Origin: Oenanthe sinensis
Taxonomy: Eukaryota; Streptophyta; Magnoliopsida; Apiales; Apiaceae
DNA length: 64,000 bases
NCBI GenBank assembly: GCA_028671895.1
Contig: CM053795.1
Span: 15,769,501 to 15,833,500 of the forward strand
Reading direction: 5' to 3'
The position numbers were made by a program, and so were the translations under genes. Positions 21,814 through 35,315 of this stretch are shown here, piece after piece. The notes below the pieces were generated by a model. That model worked only from the letters and a program-made list of their open reading frames with translations, was not told the origin of the DNA and ran no database searches. The first letter of the stretch is position 1. Each line of letters starts with the position of its first letter.

Positions 21814-24800
21814 TCTATATATATAATAAAGGAGAATCCTTATGCGCTCTCAAATTGCTCAAAATTATTTTTCTAATTTTTCTAGAATTTATGTATTAAA
21901 AAATTATGTAAATTCTTATTTGTCTTCGAATAAGAGTATAATTATTACTTGTCTTCTAATTGAAAGTATTGTAAGGGAATACTAACTTATTCTAATTAAA
22001 AGTCTAATAAAATTAATACTTACCTTCTAATTAGGATTTCATTTACTACTTACCTTCTAATTAGTAAATATCAAAATATTATAATTTTAAGTCTTATAAA
22101 AATAATTGTATGAGACATTTAAAGAAGAAACAATAAAACGACTTATTGGCAAAAAGTCTAATCAAATAAATACTTACCATTTCAATTAATACTTACCTTA
22201 ATTCTAATTAAGGGTATAATTAATCAATATTAAAATATTTTAATTGTAAGTCTTATAAAAGTAAAATTTATTAAATATTAGTTGACTTATTTCTGATAAA
22301 AATAATTTTATGGGAGATCTAGAGAAGAAACGATAGGGCGATTTATTAACGAGAAATATGTTTAACGAGAGAGCGGTTTAGTAAGGCATGTTAATAAGAA
22401 GAAGCCATTTAATCGTTATAATTTTATACGCATGATATGGTTTTTAAAAGAGAATTGTCGAGCGCTTTCAAATTGCTCAAAATTATTTTTCTAAATTTTT
22501 AGAATTTTAGAAATTACTATTTGTCTCTTAATAAGAGTCTAAATAATATATGTATTCTAATTACGTGTATTATAAGAAAATATTAACTTATCTTTTAATT
22601 GCGATTTCAATTACTATTTATCTTCTAATTATGAGTCTAATTATTAAAATTTAGTACTCATTTTATGATTTTGATTTATAAATAATAAAATTTAAGAAAA
22701 TTGATGGAGCAACTAATTAACGAGAAATGTATTTAACAAGAAAGCGGCTTAGTAACTCAGTAAGAAAGACGTCATAATTATTAAAATTTAGTAATCTTGT
22801 TATGATTTTGGTTTACAAATAATAAAATTTATTTAGTATATTGTCGATTTAAGTTTACGTGAAATCTAAATAAACAATGATAAAACAAGTTATTCTTTTT
22901 TGGAAAAATGTTTAAAAAGAGAGCGACTCAATTAGAAGAAACGAGTTAAATGTTAAAATTTAATAATCTCTATTATGATTTTTAAAAAGTAAGCTCACTT
23001 GAAAATTTTATTTAAATTATCATTTATTTTCTAATAAGAGTCTAATTATTATTTGTCTTCTAATTAGGTGTTTTATAAGAAAATATTAATTTTTCTTCTA
23101 ATTACGATTTCAATTATTCATTAACTTATAATTATGAGTCTAATTATTAAATATTAACATATACTAATTATAAGTGTTATAAACCTAAAATTTACCAATT
23201 ATAAGTTGACTTAATCTGTAATAAAAATAATTTTATGAGAGATTAAAGAAAAATGATACAGCGACTCACCGACGAGAAATGTGTTTAACGAGAAAGCTAC
23301 TCAGTAAGAAAAATCACGATAGTTGTTAAAGTTTAATACTCATGTTATAATTTTTATTTATAAATAATAAAATTTATTTAGTATGTTGTCAATCCAAGTC
23401 TACATGCGATCTAAATAAACAATGATAAAATGACTCATTTATCGAAAAATGTTTAAAAAGAGATTGGCTCAATTTCTAGAATTTATGTATTAAAAATTTA
23501 TATAAATTCTTATTTATCTTCTAAAAAGAGTTTAATTGCTACTTATTTTCTAATTGAAAATCTTATAAGGAAACATTAACTTACTCTAATTAAAAATCTA
23601 ATGAAATTAATATTTACCTTCTAATTAGGATTTACTTCTAATTGAGAGTCTTATAAAAAAATATTAACTTATGCTAATTGAAAGTCAAATAAAATTAAAA
23701 TTTATCTTTTAATTAGGATTTCAACTACTACTTACCCCTAACTAAAAGTCTAATGTAAATATTAAAATATTTTAATTGTAAGTCTTATAAAAATAAAATT
23801 TACTAAATATCAATTGATTTATTCTTTAATAAAAATAATTTTACGAGAAATCTAAAGAAGATCCGATAAAATGACTTATTGGATAAAAATATATTTGACG
23901 AGACAGCGGCTTAGTAAGGAAAATCTTGCTTTTGATCAAAGAGCGATTCAGTAACGAGAATCCTACTAATCATTAGAATTTAATACTCATTACATGATTT
24001 TTAAAAGAGAATTTTCGGGGGCTTTCAAATAGCTCGAAATTATTTTTCTAATCTTTTAAATTTATGTATTAAAATAATCATATAAATTCTTATTTGTCTT
24101 CTAATAAGAATGTTACCCAGAATAATCAATCTATTACAGAAGGGGGTTGAATGTAATAGTGCCGGTAAATCGAGTATAAAACACAAGTATGTCAAAGATG
24201 AACATTTCTTTTATATTAAAGATAATGAATAGGTTACAAAACTCTCTCAAGAAGTTATTTGTTCTTAAGAGCTGCTAGGTTACAATAATAATGCTTGAAA
24301 ACGTGTGTTTGCTTATAACCTATCTCTGTGTTTATATAGACACAGTTACAATTCAATTACAAAACAGATTATGATAAGAATAGCTTTCATAAGGTAATTA
24401 GTCTTGCATTAAAATTCTTTCTTACTATCTAAATCAGATTCTGATTTGTCTGTTTCCTTTTCTGATAAACTCTGAAGCTAAACTCTGTCGGTTGTCTGTT
24501 TGAGTATTCTCTGATAGAGTAAACTCTGTCCGACAGCTTCATAAACTCTGATGACGTCAGCATAAACTCTGATCTGATATTCTCTGACAATCATCAATGT
24601 TTGCATTACTAACAAAGAATTTAATTACTACTTGTCTTCTAATTATGTGTCTTATAAGTTAATATTAACTTATCTTATAATTACGATTTTAATTACTATT
24701 TATCTTCTAATTAGTAATCTTATTATTAAATATTAACATATTCTAATTATAAGCCTTATTAAAGTAAAAATTTACTAAATATACGTTAACTTATTCTCTA

Positions 24801-26568
24801 ATAAATATATTTTATGGGAAATTTAAAGAAGAAACGATAGAGAAATGTGTTTGATGAGAGATGAGTTCAATAAGGAAAAGCCTATTATACGTTAGAATTT
24901 AAACACATTATACGATTTTTGAAGGAGAGTTCTCGGGCAATTTCAAATCACTCGAAATTATTTTTTAGAATTTTTAGAATTTAAATATTGAAAAATTAAT
25001 ATAAATTCCTATTTGTCTTCTAATAAGAGTCTAATTACTATTTGTCTTCTAATTAAGTGTCTTATAAAGAAATATTAATTTATTTTCTATTTACGATTTC
25101 AATTACTAATCACCTTCTAATTAGAAGTCTAATTATTAAATATTAGCATACTATAATTGCAAGTTTTATAAAAATAGAATTTTCTAAATATATAATTTTA
25201 TGAGAGATCTAAGGAAAAAGTTAGAGCGAATAATTGACGAGAAATGTATTTAATGAGAAAGCGGCTCAATAAGAATAACGTCATTATTGTTAAAATTTAG
25301 TACACATGTTATGTTTTCTAAATAACATAATTTATTTAGTGTATTGTCGATCACACACACTATCACAATTATATTTCTCTCATTTTTATTATTCTAATAT
25401 TTCATTCCATACACACTCTTCTTCTTTGACCTATTTCATTTAATTCTATGTGACATCTAAATAAATAATGATAAAATGGCTCATTCATCGAAGAAATATT
25501 TAAAAAGAGAGCGGCTCAATTAGAAGAAGTGTGTTAAATGTTAAAATTTAATAATATATATTATGATTTTTAATAAGTAAGCTCACTTGAAAATTTTATA
25601 TAAATTACTATTTTTCTTACTAATAAGAGTCTAATTATTATTTATTTTCTAATTAGCTGTCTTATAAAGAAATATTAATTTATCTTCTACTTACAATTTC
25701 AATTACTACTTAACTTCTAATTATGAGTATAATTAATAAATATTAATATATAGTAATTGTAAGTTTTATAAAAGTAGAATTTACCAAATATAAGTTGACT
25801 TATTCTCTAATAAAAATAATTTTGAGAGATTAAAGAAAAATGATAAAGCCACTCGTTAGCTAGAAATGTGTTTAATGAGAAAACGACTTAGTAAGGCAAA
25901 TCGTGATAGTTGTTAAAATTTATTACTCATGTTATGATTTTTATTTATAATGATAGAATTTATTTAGTATGCTATCAATGTAAGTTTACGTGAGATCTAA
26001 ATAAACAATGATAAAATGGTCATTCATCAAAAAATATTTGAAAAGAGAGCGGCACAATTAGAACAAGCATATTAAATGTTAAAATTTAATAATATATATA
26101 TATATACACAATAGTATTTAAGATAATTAAGTCCTTTTTAATTTTTTACTGGTATGAATAATCAAATAAAAAACAGTAGAGAAAAATATGTAAGAAACTT
26201 TTAAGTAAAGTTTTAAATGATATTATTTGTTTTATCATACAGATGATATAAAATATTTAATTTTCAGGCTACTTTAATTCGGTAGTATATAAATATTTTA
26301 TATTTTTATACATAAAAAATGATGAATGATTTATTTAATAATCAATTTACAAAATATTATTTTGACTAATTTATATATTATTATAAAAATAAAATGTATG
26401 TTCATACGGTTCGTGATCGAGAAAAGAGATTAAAGTTACGTTAGATAAAGTCATTTTATTATTTTTTGTTTGTTAATTTTTTTTAAATTATAAAATTAAT
26501 TCCATATAATTTTAATGAATTTATAAATATATTATAAAACTGTTGCGAAACGCGGCTTAATCGATTAA
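21814..26568 (+). mobile_element. Non-autonomous Helitron 1 with internal repeats
   Basis: The element starts after A with TCTATATATATAATAAAGGA at 21814, a typical Helitron 5' end. It ends near 26568, after a GC-rich patch (TGTTGCGAAACGCGGC, 26541-26556) and TTAA|T, a slightly decayed CTRR end. Inside there is no protein-coding sequence and no Rep/helicase motif. The body consists of repeated blocks of several hundred bases to about 1 kb, each with the order 'TTCGAAATTATTTTTCTAA', 'TTATTTGTCTTCTAATAAG', 'CGATTTCAATTACTACTTA', 'GAGAAATGTGTTTAACGAG'. Within a block, short words like CTTCTAATTA recur every 30-60 bases. Clear block starts are near 21853, 22472, 24035 and 24945. A solo LTR is nested at 24111-24614. 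Confidence 0.7.
24111..24614. mobile_element. Solo LTR, 504 bp, inside Helitron 1
   Basis: TGTTACCCAG at the left and ATTACTAACA at the right give the TG...CA ends with a 5-bp inverted repeat (TGTTA/TAACA). The element is flanked by a perfect 5-bp duplication, AAGAA, at 24106-24110 and 24615-24619. Removing it restores the Helitron repeat phrase CTAATAAGAA-TTTAATTACTA. The right half carries several AAACTCTG words (about 24469-24580) and a TATATAGACAC motif near 24335. Only one LTR is present, as expected after LTR-LTR recombination. Confidence 0.85.
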
Positions 26569-26570
26569 TA

Positions 26571-28118
26571 TCTATATATATAATAAAGGAGAATCCACAT
26601 GTGCTCTCAAATCGTTCGAAACTATATTTCTAATTTTTCTAGAATTTATGTATTAAAAATTTATATAAATTCTTAATTGCCTTCTAATAAGAGTCTAAAA
26701 ACTACTTACCTTCTAATTTGAAATCTTATAAAGAAATATTAACTTACGCTCATTAAAAGTCTAATGAAATTAATACTTCCTTTCTAATTAGGATTTCAAT
26801 TACTACTTACCTTATAATTAGTAGTCTAATTATTAAAATTTAATATAAATCATAAATGTTATAGAAATAATTATATGGGAGATCTAAAGAAGAATCGATA
26901 CAACGACTTATAGGCAAAAAAAGTGTTTCACGAGAGAGCTATTCATTAAGGAGAATCCTGTTAATTACTCAATCATTAAAATTGGAAAATTTTCTGATGC
27001 TTCCTAAGCGCTCGAAATTATTTTTCTCATTTTTCAGAATTTACGTATTTTAAATTTATATAAATTCTTATTTGTCTTCTAATAAGAGTCTAATTACTAC
27101 TTGCCTCTTATTATTTTTTATTGTGGTGGACAATTAAATAAAAAATAATAGTTAAAAATATGTAAGAAACTTCTAAATAAGGTTTTAAATGGTATTATTT
27201 ATTTTATCGTACTGATGATATAAAATATTTAATTTTCAGCCCATTTTAATTCGATAATATTTAAATATTTCACATTTTTATGTATAAAAAATGATCAATT
27301 TTTTATTAATAATAAATTTATAAAATACTATTTTGATTAATTTATATATTATTATAAAAGTAAAATGTATGTTCTTAAAGTTATTTTAGATAAAGTTATT
27401 TTATAACTGTATATTTGATAATTGTTTAATTATAAAATTAATTATATATAGTTTTAATGAATTTATAAAATATTATAAAGCCGTTGCACAATGCGGCTTA
27501 GTCAAATAATTGTTAAGAATAAATAACAGGCATGTTAACAAGAGATTTAAATAAATAACAATAAAACGACTCATTATCCATAAAAATGTTTAAGAATAAA
27601 ACAAGTAAATAAGAAATACAGTGTTAAATGTTAGAATTTAACAGGCATGTTATGATTTTTAAAAATTAAGTTCACATTTAAATTTTGTGAAAAACTAACA
27701 ATAATTAATACATAATAGCATTTAAGATAATTAAGTCTATTTTTATTTTGTATTCGGATGCACAGTCAAGTTAAAAATGACTATAAAGACTATGATAAAT
27801 TTTTAAGTTAGGTTTTAAATGATATTGAAAATTTAAGTTATAAATGATGTCATTTATTTTATTGCAGTGATAATAGAATAATATTTAATTTTATCTCACT
27901 TTACCTCGATAATATTAATATATTTCTTCACACACACATATACAAAATACTAAATTATTTATTAATCAATTTATAAAATATTATTTTAACTAATTTATAT
28001 AGTGTTGTAATTCTTTATTTAATAATTTTTTTAAAATAATAAAAATAATTCCTTATAATTTTTAATGAGTTTGTAAAAATATTTTAAACCCGCTGCGAAA
28101 CGCGGCTTAGTCGACTAA
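26571..28118 (+). mobile_element. Non-autonomous Helitron 2, abutting Helitron 1
   Basis: A second TCTATATATATAATAAAGGA start lies at 26571, only two bases after the end of Helitron 1. The likely end is CTAA|T at 28115-28118, preceded by CCCGCTGCGAAACGCGGC (28089-28106). A related but decayed end (GCCGTTGCACAATGCGGC, 27480-27497) lies inside, so the element appears to hold two tandem 3' termini. No coding sequence is seen. Confidence 0.7.
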
Positions 28119-29078
28119 TACTATATAATTATAAAAGATATTTATTTTTTTGACTAAATAGGCTTTTATATAATTATAAAAGATATTTATTAAATACATT
28201 TAATATTAGTAAATATTACATATTCGAATTTTATAACTTCTGAACTTATTACATTTTTACTTTTTAGGTTTGTTTATATCCTTGATTAAAATAATGCTTC
28301 ACGGTTAGTTAACATGCAAATAGTTTAATTTTCTTTTCCAGCAAGCCAAAAATATCCCAAATTCTTTTTACTAAATCACATGATTTGTTTTAATTCGTAT
28401 GCGCATCATGTGTACGTGAATTTTCATATTATTATAGAATGATAACTCAGACAATTTTTTGGGTGCTATTTTTCTTTTCAAAAATCAAATTACTATCGAG
28501 ACTACGATATTAAGATTAGATTGATTTTTGGATGATTTGTTTTAAAAAAAGATCAGATTTTGTTAATTCTACCAAATTGACATTTTAAAAAAAGAGTAAC
28601 GTTAGGGGTACAAAATTAGGTACAAAAAATTTGTCCCAGATAATGAAGCATAAGTAATGTGACAATTTGAAAAGTTTTAATCAGTAAAATTTGTGTGAAT
28701 ATATTGGGATCCATTACATTAAATAAAATTACAATCAATCATAATATGCTACGTGACATCCGGAAAATATTTTTTACCACAATCATTACTCTTTAAAAAA
28801 GGTGCCACTTGATAGTTGACATGCTCTTCTAGAAAGTATTATATTTGGTGCAGGGGACCGATTTAATGGAAATTGAAATGATCAAATCTAGGGGACAAAT
28901 AAGAAATAGTAAAACAATCACTTGAGAGATTAGAAGCTCCAGAGACACAAAAAAAGCAACCAGCCAATGTACAATAACCATCTTCTACACTCCTAAGTGA
29001 AATTTCTATATTAATCCTATACAATAAACTGCTAGTTAAATCATATTTGGAAAAAAATTGAAGTCATAATTTACTGCT
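28119..29078. other. Spacer between Helitrons and the GDPD-like gene
   Basis: No gene. It holds the MITE at 28594-28781. The last 150 or so bases are probably the 3' UTR of the minus-strand GDPD-like gene. Confidence 0.4.
28594..28781. mobile_element. Small inverted-repeat MITE, 188 bp
   Basis: Ends GAGTAACGTTAGGGGTA and, read inward from the right, GAGTAATGATTGTGGTA form an inverted repeat. Flanks TTTTAAAAAAA and TTTAAAAAA could be a duplication of about 9 bp as in Mutator-type MITEs, but low complexity makes this uncertain. Confidence 0.5.
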
Positions 29079-32000
29079 TCAAAAAAATGGAAGTAGAGCA
29101 AAGACTATACTCGAAATGATCATGTACCAAATATCAACATTTCTTGATGCACCGGATTTTTTATCACTGCCCGGAGAAGGTGCTTTCGCATCAACTATCT
29201 TGGCTACAGGAGGTAGCGGTGGATCATTCACATCTGAACTCTCTAGAGCTGGTATAGGTGGGAAAGCAGGTGGCAATGCCACTGGATCGATCTGTTTAGC
29301 CAAATCCCCTGCCGCGATTGGGCTTATTGGAAGTATATTGTTCGGATTGTTAACATCCGAACATGGATTTCCTGCGTACCACAAGTGACAATCAACACTA
29401 CATTTTAAATAGTTGTGATTGTTGTAAAGAAAGTGACATGAATCTCATCTCTGGTGCAAGTAAAAAATTAATACCACATCGGTGAACTAGTTGTGAGTTT
29501 TGTGACCATTGCAAGAAAATGCACATGATATTGAATTTTAATAGTAAACTTACTGATATATGCAACTGCAGTAGCTGGGAAGTCAGTTATGACACCATCT
29601 ACCATTTGTGAAGACAAGTATGTAGCAAGCAGCAAATAAGGATCTGAAAGGTAATCGAAATTGAGGAAGACAAATTCATTTCTTAAAGGTGAAACATATA
29701 CTGATATATTTGAAGCATGCATTTGCTCGACAACTTTGGTGAAGGCAGTGGTAAAGAATCCTGAATTTTCTAGAACGATTGTCTCTCTGTCAACTACAAC
29801 CGCATCTGCATGTTTCTTGATTTCATCGACAACTGACTTGGGAGCATCACTTTTTGAATTTTTAATTGTCAGTACTCTTTGGTAACTTGGCTTATCCTTG
29901 AATGCTGATAAGACGGAGCTATCGTCTGACTGAATCAGAACCTTTTGCTCAGATGGCTTGTCAAAGCTAGCATTGGTCAAAGCACTTCTGACAGCATCTA
30001 CTACACCGATACCCTTCTTTGATGCTAGAAAGGCAGCATTCTGAACAAAAGGATTGCCAAAATTTCTTATGAGTTCATTTATTTTTTAATCTGTCTTTGA
30101 TTTGAACATTATAATTTTGAGTTCGATATGCAAAAGTACATGAAAGCTCACTTTTATGTTAATCAGAACTCCTCCAGTTTTATTTGCTTTGGCAAGTTCC
30201 AAGAAGCTAGCAAGAGTCACAAACTTCCCTTTGTTCTTGTTTTTTGGGTTTCTCACCAAGCCACTATCTTTCCAAGGAATTTCAATTGTAGCTGCAATGG
30301 TAATGTTATTCAGACAAATGGTTAGCTCAAGATTAAGAATGTTGAGTTGAATTATGAATATGTTTTGGTTTTGAAACTTTACGCTTGAGAGCTTCAATCT
30401 CACTCCAGTCAAGGTCGAATGCAAAAATTCCATTCTGTGCTTGGATTTCAGGGACAGTTGTAGATCTGTCCGTATAGGTAGCCAGAGCGGTAGTTATTGC
30501 AGAGAGATCAATATTAGCCAAGCAGAAGGCTACTTTATCTTTTGACATCTGAACAGTGCAGTCTATTATATCCGCCCCATCTGCGATGGCCTTCTGATAG
30601 GCAAGGTCACTGCAGCCAGGGTAATCTCCACTTGCTCCATTGTGAGATATTACCAGACCTATTTATCAAAAAGGCACTTATGTATCACCTATTTGCAAAA
30701 TAAATGATGTTATATACAACAATTAGAAAAAGGTAGGTATAAAAGTTTGGTATCCTCACCTTTAACAACCTTGGTAGTAAGGTTCTTGCTCTGAGCAAAG
30801 CATGCTGCAAATGAAGAGGGTTCAGTGACATCGATTATGACGCTTTTTCGGACACATTGGAGTATAATAAGAAATAAAAGTGAATTCATGTACCGATAGA
30901 ACTTGACGCGGTGAAGGGAAAATCTGTGAGCATTCCATCAACAGAAAATTGGGTGTTGTCGATGAATTGAAGGTACTCCTGAACTGGATCATAACTGTAA
31001 TTGTAGCTTGTCATTATATCATTTGCAAAACCAGAGACATATACTTCAAGACCTTGTTTATGGGCATCAGTGACGAGTGTCGTTGGGGTTTCAGTATAAA
31101 AATCCGGAGTAGTTGGAACAATGTACTCTTTAGGGACAAGGATACCAGCTGCAAATGGCTTAATAGAGGCAAGATTTTTCAGTATTGCACCATATTTTTC
31201 TCTGTTTGTCGGTTCAACATCCTCTTCGCCTAAGAATTTGAGGATGAGCTTTGTTTTGGTTTTGTCTACTTGACCACTCATAAATTTCAAGAAACCAATC
31301 TCAGGTGATGAAATATGACTTGGTACCCAGTATTGTGCTGAATCTTGTATGTATTTTGCTGCACTTAGCTTATGGTCGTTGTAGAAAATATCATGCTACA
31401 TGAAGCATATAAGATTTTATAAGACCACCAGATTTTTTAGGGAATATTATATAAATCATATAAAGCGATGAGAACAGAGATCACCTCAACATTTAGCCAC
31501 ATCCTGGTAACATTAAGTCCTGCAATATCATCCGGTGTAAATACTGGAAACATTCCATCAAATACAGTTGGCCGACTTACCATGGATTGTACATCTGTCA
31601 AGTAAAACAAACAACGTTAGAGCCACATAAGACCTGGTCATTGCAATCATGTTAATCATGCTGCAAGACTTACAAAATGTAGTGTTTTTCAGATCCTCCA
31701 AGTTGTAATCCATAGCATACCAGCCACGAATATCCTTCCCATCCACATGAAAAGTTTTTTCTCCTTTAGGATAAGCCATAGCTGCTGTTGTTGAAAAATC
31801 AATGTTGATTGTTGGGGAACAAACTCCCAAGTTGTCTCTTGTAAGTTGAATATCACAATACATGACAGTATCTGGAATGCTCATTTCCATGGCAAAGCTA
31901 TATGCAAATTGGCTCGAATCTGGAAATAGGCCCGAGTATCCGCCATTTGCTATAACAACTGGGGGATCACCTGCACTCACAAATCCAGACCAAACTAAGT

Positions 32001-32193
32001 TATGTATGAAGAAGGTTTTGGAAGATGAACATATATGCATGTTTGACGTACCATTCAAAGTTAAGAATTTCTTGGAAGTGGGTGGGGGTCCTTGCGGCCC
32101 TGCACCATCTTTTGGTCCTTGGGGTTTCTGTGCAAGGATCAAATCCACCAGCAAGAACAAGACTAACAAAACTGCTAGGAATTGCCGGAACAT
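29079..32193 (-). CDS. GPI-anchored glycerophosphodiester phosphodiesterase-like protein (SHV3/GDPDL family)
   Basis: Nine exons on the minus strand: 32193-32052, 31970-31674, 31594-31485, 31395-30894, 30804-30760, 30658-30383, 30291-30152, 30040-29554 and 29371-29079. They sum to 2292 bases, an unbroken frame of 763 residues, the usual family size. A signal peptide (FLAVLLVLFLLVDLILAQ) is followed by a Pro/Gly linker and two tandem GDPD-like domains, the first starting at VIANGGYSGLFPDSS and the second at VISHNGASGDYPGCSDLAY. A Pro-rich stretch (LPPAFPPIPAL) and a C-terminal hydrophobic tail (WYMIISSIVFALLPFF) indicate a GPI anchor. The protein should sit on the outer face of the plasma membrane; SHV3-type members are needed for cellulose order and root-hair or wall strength. 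The first domain has Asn in ANGG where I expect Arg in most relatives (ARGG), so catalysis by this domain is doubtful. Confidence 0.93.
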
Positions 32194-35100
32194 CTTCTTC
32201 CGGACCTTTATTCATGTACCTACAAACTCTGCAAATCATCATTCAAAATACTACAACTCACCCACATCACTAATACAATCATCATTCATCAATCTGTAGT
32301 TTTTCGGTTAAATTAGTTTATATTTTTCCAAAGATGGATGCTAACATGTTATTATCAATTTTTTATAACATAAAACAATTATTATTTTAGAAAGAATGCC
32401 ATAGCCTACCTATATATTTATTTCGGGGTCTTGTTGGCGTGCATCCAACCAAAAATCAACCTTACATTTAGCCGATCATTAGTTGAACAACTTCTGCAAT
32501 CGCGTATTCGATCATCCGACCTGCTGCCTGGTTATAACTCAATATTTGTATACAGATTTCCCTGTTGCATATGTTACTCACTTGTGAAAAGAAGGATACA
32601 TGGAAAGATAAGCAATATATGCATTGATAGAGAAGTGTAAATGTGCAATATTTGTATATTATCTCTCTGTTCTATAATTTTAAGACAAAAGCATATTCAC
32701 AAGGCATACATGCATGAATATATTGATGGATGAGAATTGTTAGTTATGACAGTAAAACGTAAACCATTAATTGACAGGAGTTAAAAGACATTAAATGCCT
32801 ATAGAAATGGAGAGCTTGACATGTATGTTATGAGTTACGACCCCATGCACGTACAATGACTACTGTCTTTATATGTAGTGTACTAGACATATTGTTCTCT
32901 CATTATATATATACATTTTCGAGACACATTCGAGTTTAATATATAAGACACAAATTATTTGAAAGAGGAGGTGATTTGCGTTTTAGTGAACACTGCCCTG
33001 CGGCCTGCACTGCCCATTACCAATTTACCAGCACAAGGTCTCGTCCATGTAGCGGTAAGATGTATTGCAAGGGCCTGTATTGCTTCTGCATTGCTTTGTT
33101 AAGAGGCGAGCTTTGTGTAAACTAACGTATAGAAATCCGGGCAGAAAGAATGGTTTTTGGGCTGGCCTGTTAAGTGAATGTTAGAAAATAAGTCGGACAT
33201 CTCGATCAGTTTTCCCTGCGCATAACATCTTAATTTATCGGGAAATGAAATGCGAAATAGAGTGAAAGAACATATGCTTGTAGGAAATTGTGTTAGCAAT
33301 ACTTAGCATGGTATCTAGTAAGTTCAAGGCATTACTTTATAAAGCTGCAGCGATCCTTTTTGAGTTTTACTAGAATATTAATATAACAAACATGTTCTAT
33401 TCAAATGAAAGTTCGTCTGCATAACCTTATCTTATGTCTGATATAGTTCAACAATCTATATCTTGTGCTTTGGATTTGGGCACTGATTTGATTTTCTTGC
33501 AGTAGAAGTATACTATGGAACAGGCACTTGCTTCTAGCAATGACAAACCAGTGTCAGATTATTGCAGGCCAAGAAAGATCATCAAGAGATTAAAGCGGGA
33601 GGATGAAATTTGTGGCTTCAACTGTAGATTCTTACCTTTGTATAATTTTAAATAAATTGAATTTTTGGGGACCTTTTTTTATCTCCTCTCTTATTATGGT
33701 CTTGTAGCAAATATCAAGATATTTTGTTTGGTAGGTTGAAACATTCCTCTGCTTTGTAATTGTTTTATCCTTAGCAACCAACCATCTGAACGTCATTCTT
33801 GTACACATGATGACGTATTAGGGGACAGATGATGAGACGAACATCACTTTTTTATCGATCTAAAACAATTGTGGGGATTATCTTTTGTACTACCAAATTT
33901 TCCAGGTACATGCTCCGAGCACTCTTTTTTTTTCCTGGTCATTAGATAGTTTTTTGTGGTAAATTAGAGAGATTAGCTGATATCAGCACGACATTCGATC
34001 TCATCCAGAACTTAACTTTTAAATCAGAGGAACTAAAAAACAACTAAGAAAGATTAATGGTTTTTATTCAGTGCTAATAAGTTATTGGCACCAGACATTC
34101 TGCTCTCCTTCGAAGTAAAAGGTAGCATAAATTTAACTATTGAGACTTATATTATCTTTATACAGATACAAATTTTTGTATTTTGTGTCTCCTCCGAATA
34201 TTTTTACCAGTCCTCTCTGGAGAATGGCCATCTGTCTAGTTATTGCTCAAAAGAAGGTATTAAGTGGTTTATTTTCTCGATGGTGGGCGATGATTTCCGA
34301 CTGGGTTTGGTGCAGATGGCCTTTTAGGAATCTTATTCTCTTTTACCTGCACTGAACATTTAACATTAGATATAATCTTCCTCCGGTACTTCTGCATTAA
34401 CTAAAGAAGAAAGGCAGCAGTTGCTCTTTAACTTACCTGAGTTGTTGAAACGGAGCCCGAAATCAGCTTTGAGTTGTAATGCATGGGTTCGAAATCACCT
34501 ACTGGACAACTGAGGAGGCAAGTCTTCAGATAAATTAGGTGTTTTAGACAACCAACAGAATGTATACTTGTGTTATTGACTTGTCGTCTCTTCTTTTCAA
34601 TTAATCATAGTCATAACTCTTGAGTCTAGCTTTACAAGTTAGGCTCAATTGAAACTGCATAATCAACAGGGATAAGATTAGTACTCACCGGATCTTATAG
34701 CGTTCACTCCACACAAGATGGCACAATGAGGCCGAAATATGACAAGCAGAATCCCTACCAAGAGAAGTTGTAATGTAGCTTTTACTCGCCTCATTATTCG
34801 AGCATCAACTCCTCGAACCAGAAATGGAGAAATATTAGGATTTTGGGTAGCTAGTAATGTAGAAGATGTGAGGGAAGAAATGTACGTAGATTTTAAGAAG
34901 GAAAAATCGGACTTATTTACAACTATTTACAAAGGCAAGGATTGTGCAATCAGTAATACCCAACTTGAATAACATGGTATGTCTGTTACAATTCCATCCT
35001 AAGCTGCTCTACTTGAGGTGAATTTATAATATGGATATCTCTTCATTATAAATTGACTTCTTTCATGGTATCATTGCATCCATGATAAACTTGTAGCTCA

Positions 35101-35315
35101 TGCGTTATATTCCTCACAGTGCTTTAAACCATTTGCTCGTCGGCATGGGATGGCAGGGCCCAGTTATGCCTAATGTATCGGTGAGTTGTCTTCACTATAA
35201 AAGGGTAGCTCTTTTGTCAGTTTATGCTAGCCAATCTGTCATTGTTGGTGTGAATCTACGGTTATACTTGTGAAATCAAGCATAATTTGCTGTATTTGTA
35301 GCTTTTCTCGGCGGA
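32194..35315. other. Gene-poor spacer with unexplained coding-like patches
   Basis: The start is the GDPD-like gene's 5' region. At about 32985-33055 one frame reads SEHCPAACTAHYQFT and ends at a GTAAGA donor-like site. At 33504-33595, after TTTTCTTGCAG, another frame reads SILWNRHLLLAMTNQ and stops at TAA. They may be exons of a degraded gene, but I recognise neither. A 77-codon frame at 34739-34972 also has no known relative. No gene is called with confidence. Confidence 0.3.

Noticed and set aside
21840..26540. Regularly spaced repeats that could suggest a CRISPR-like array or satellite
   Set aside because: Units are long, variable and enclosed by Helitron ends in a plant genome; they are internal element repeats.
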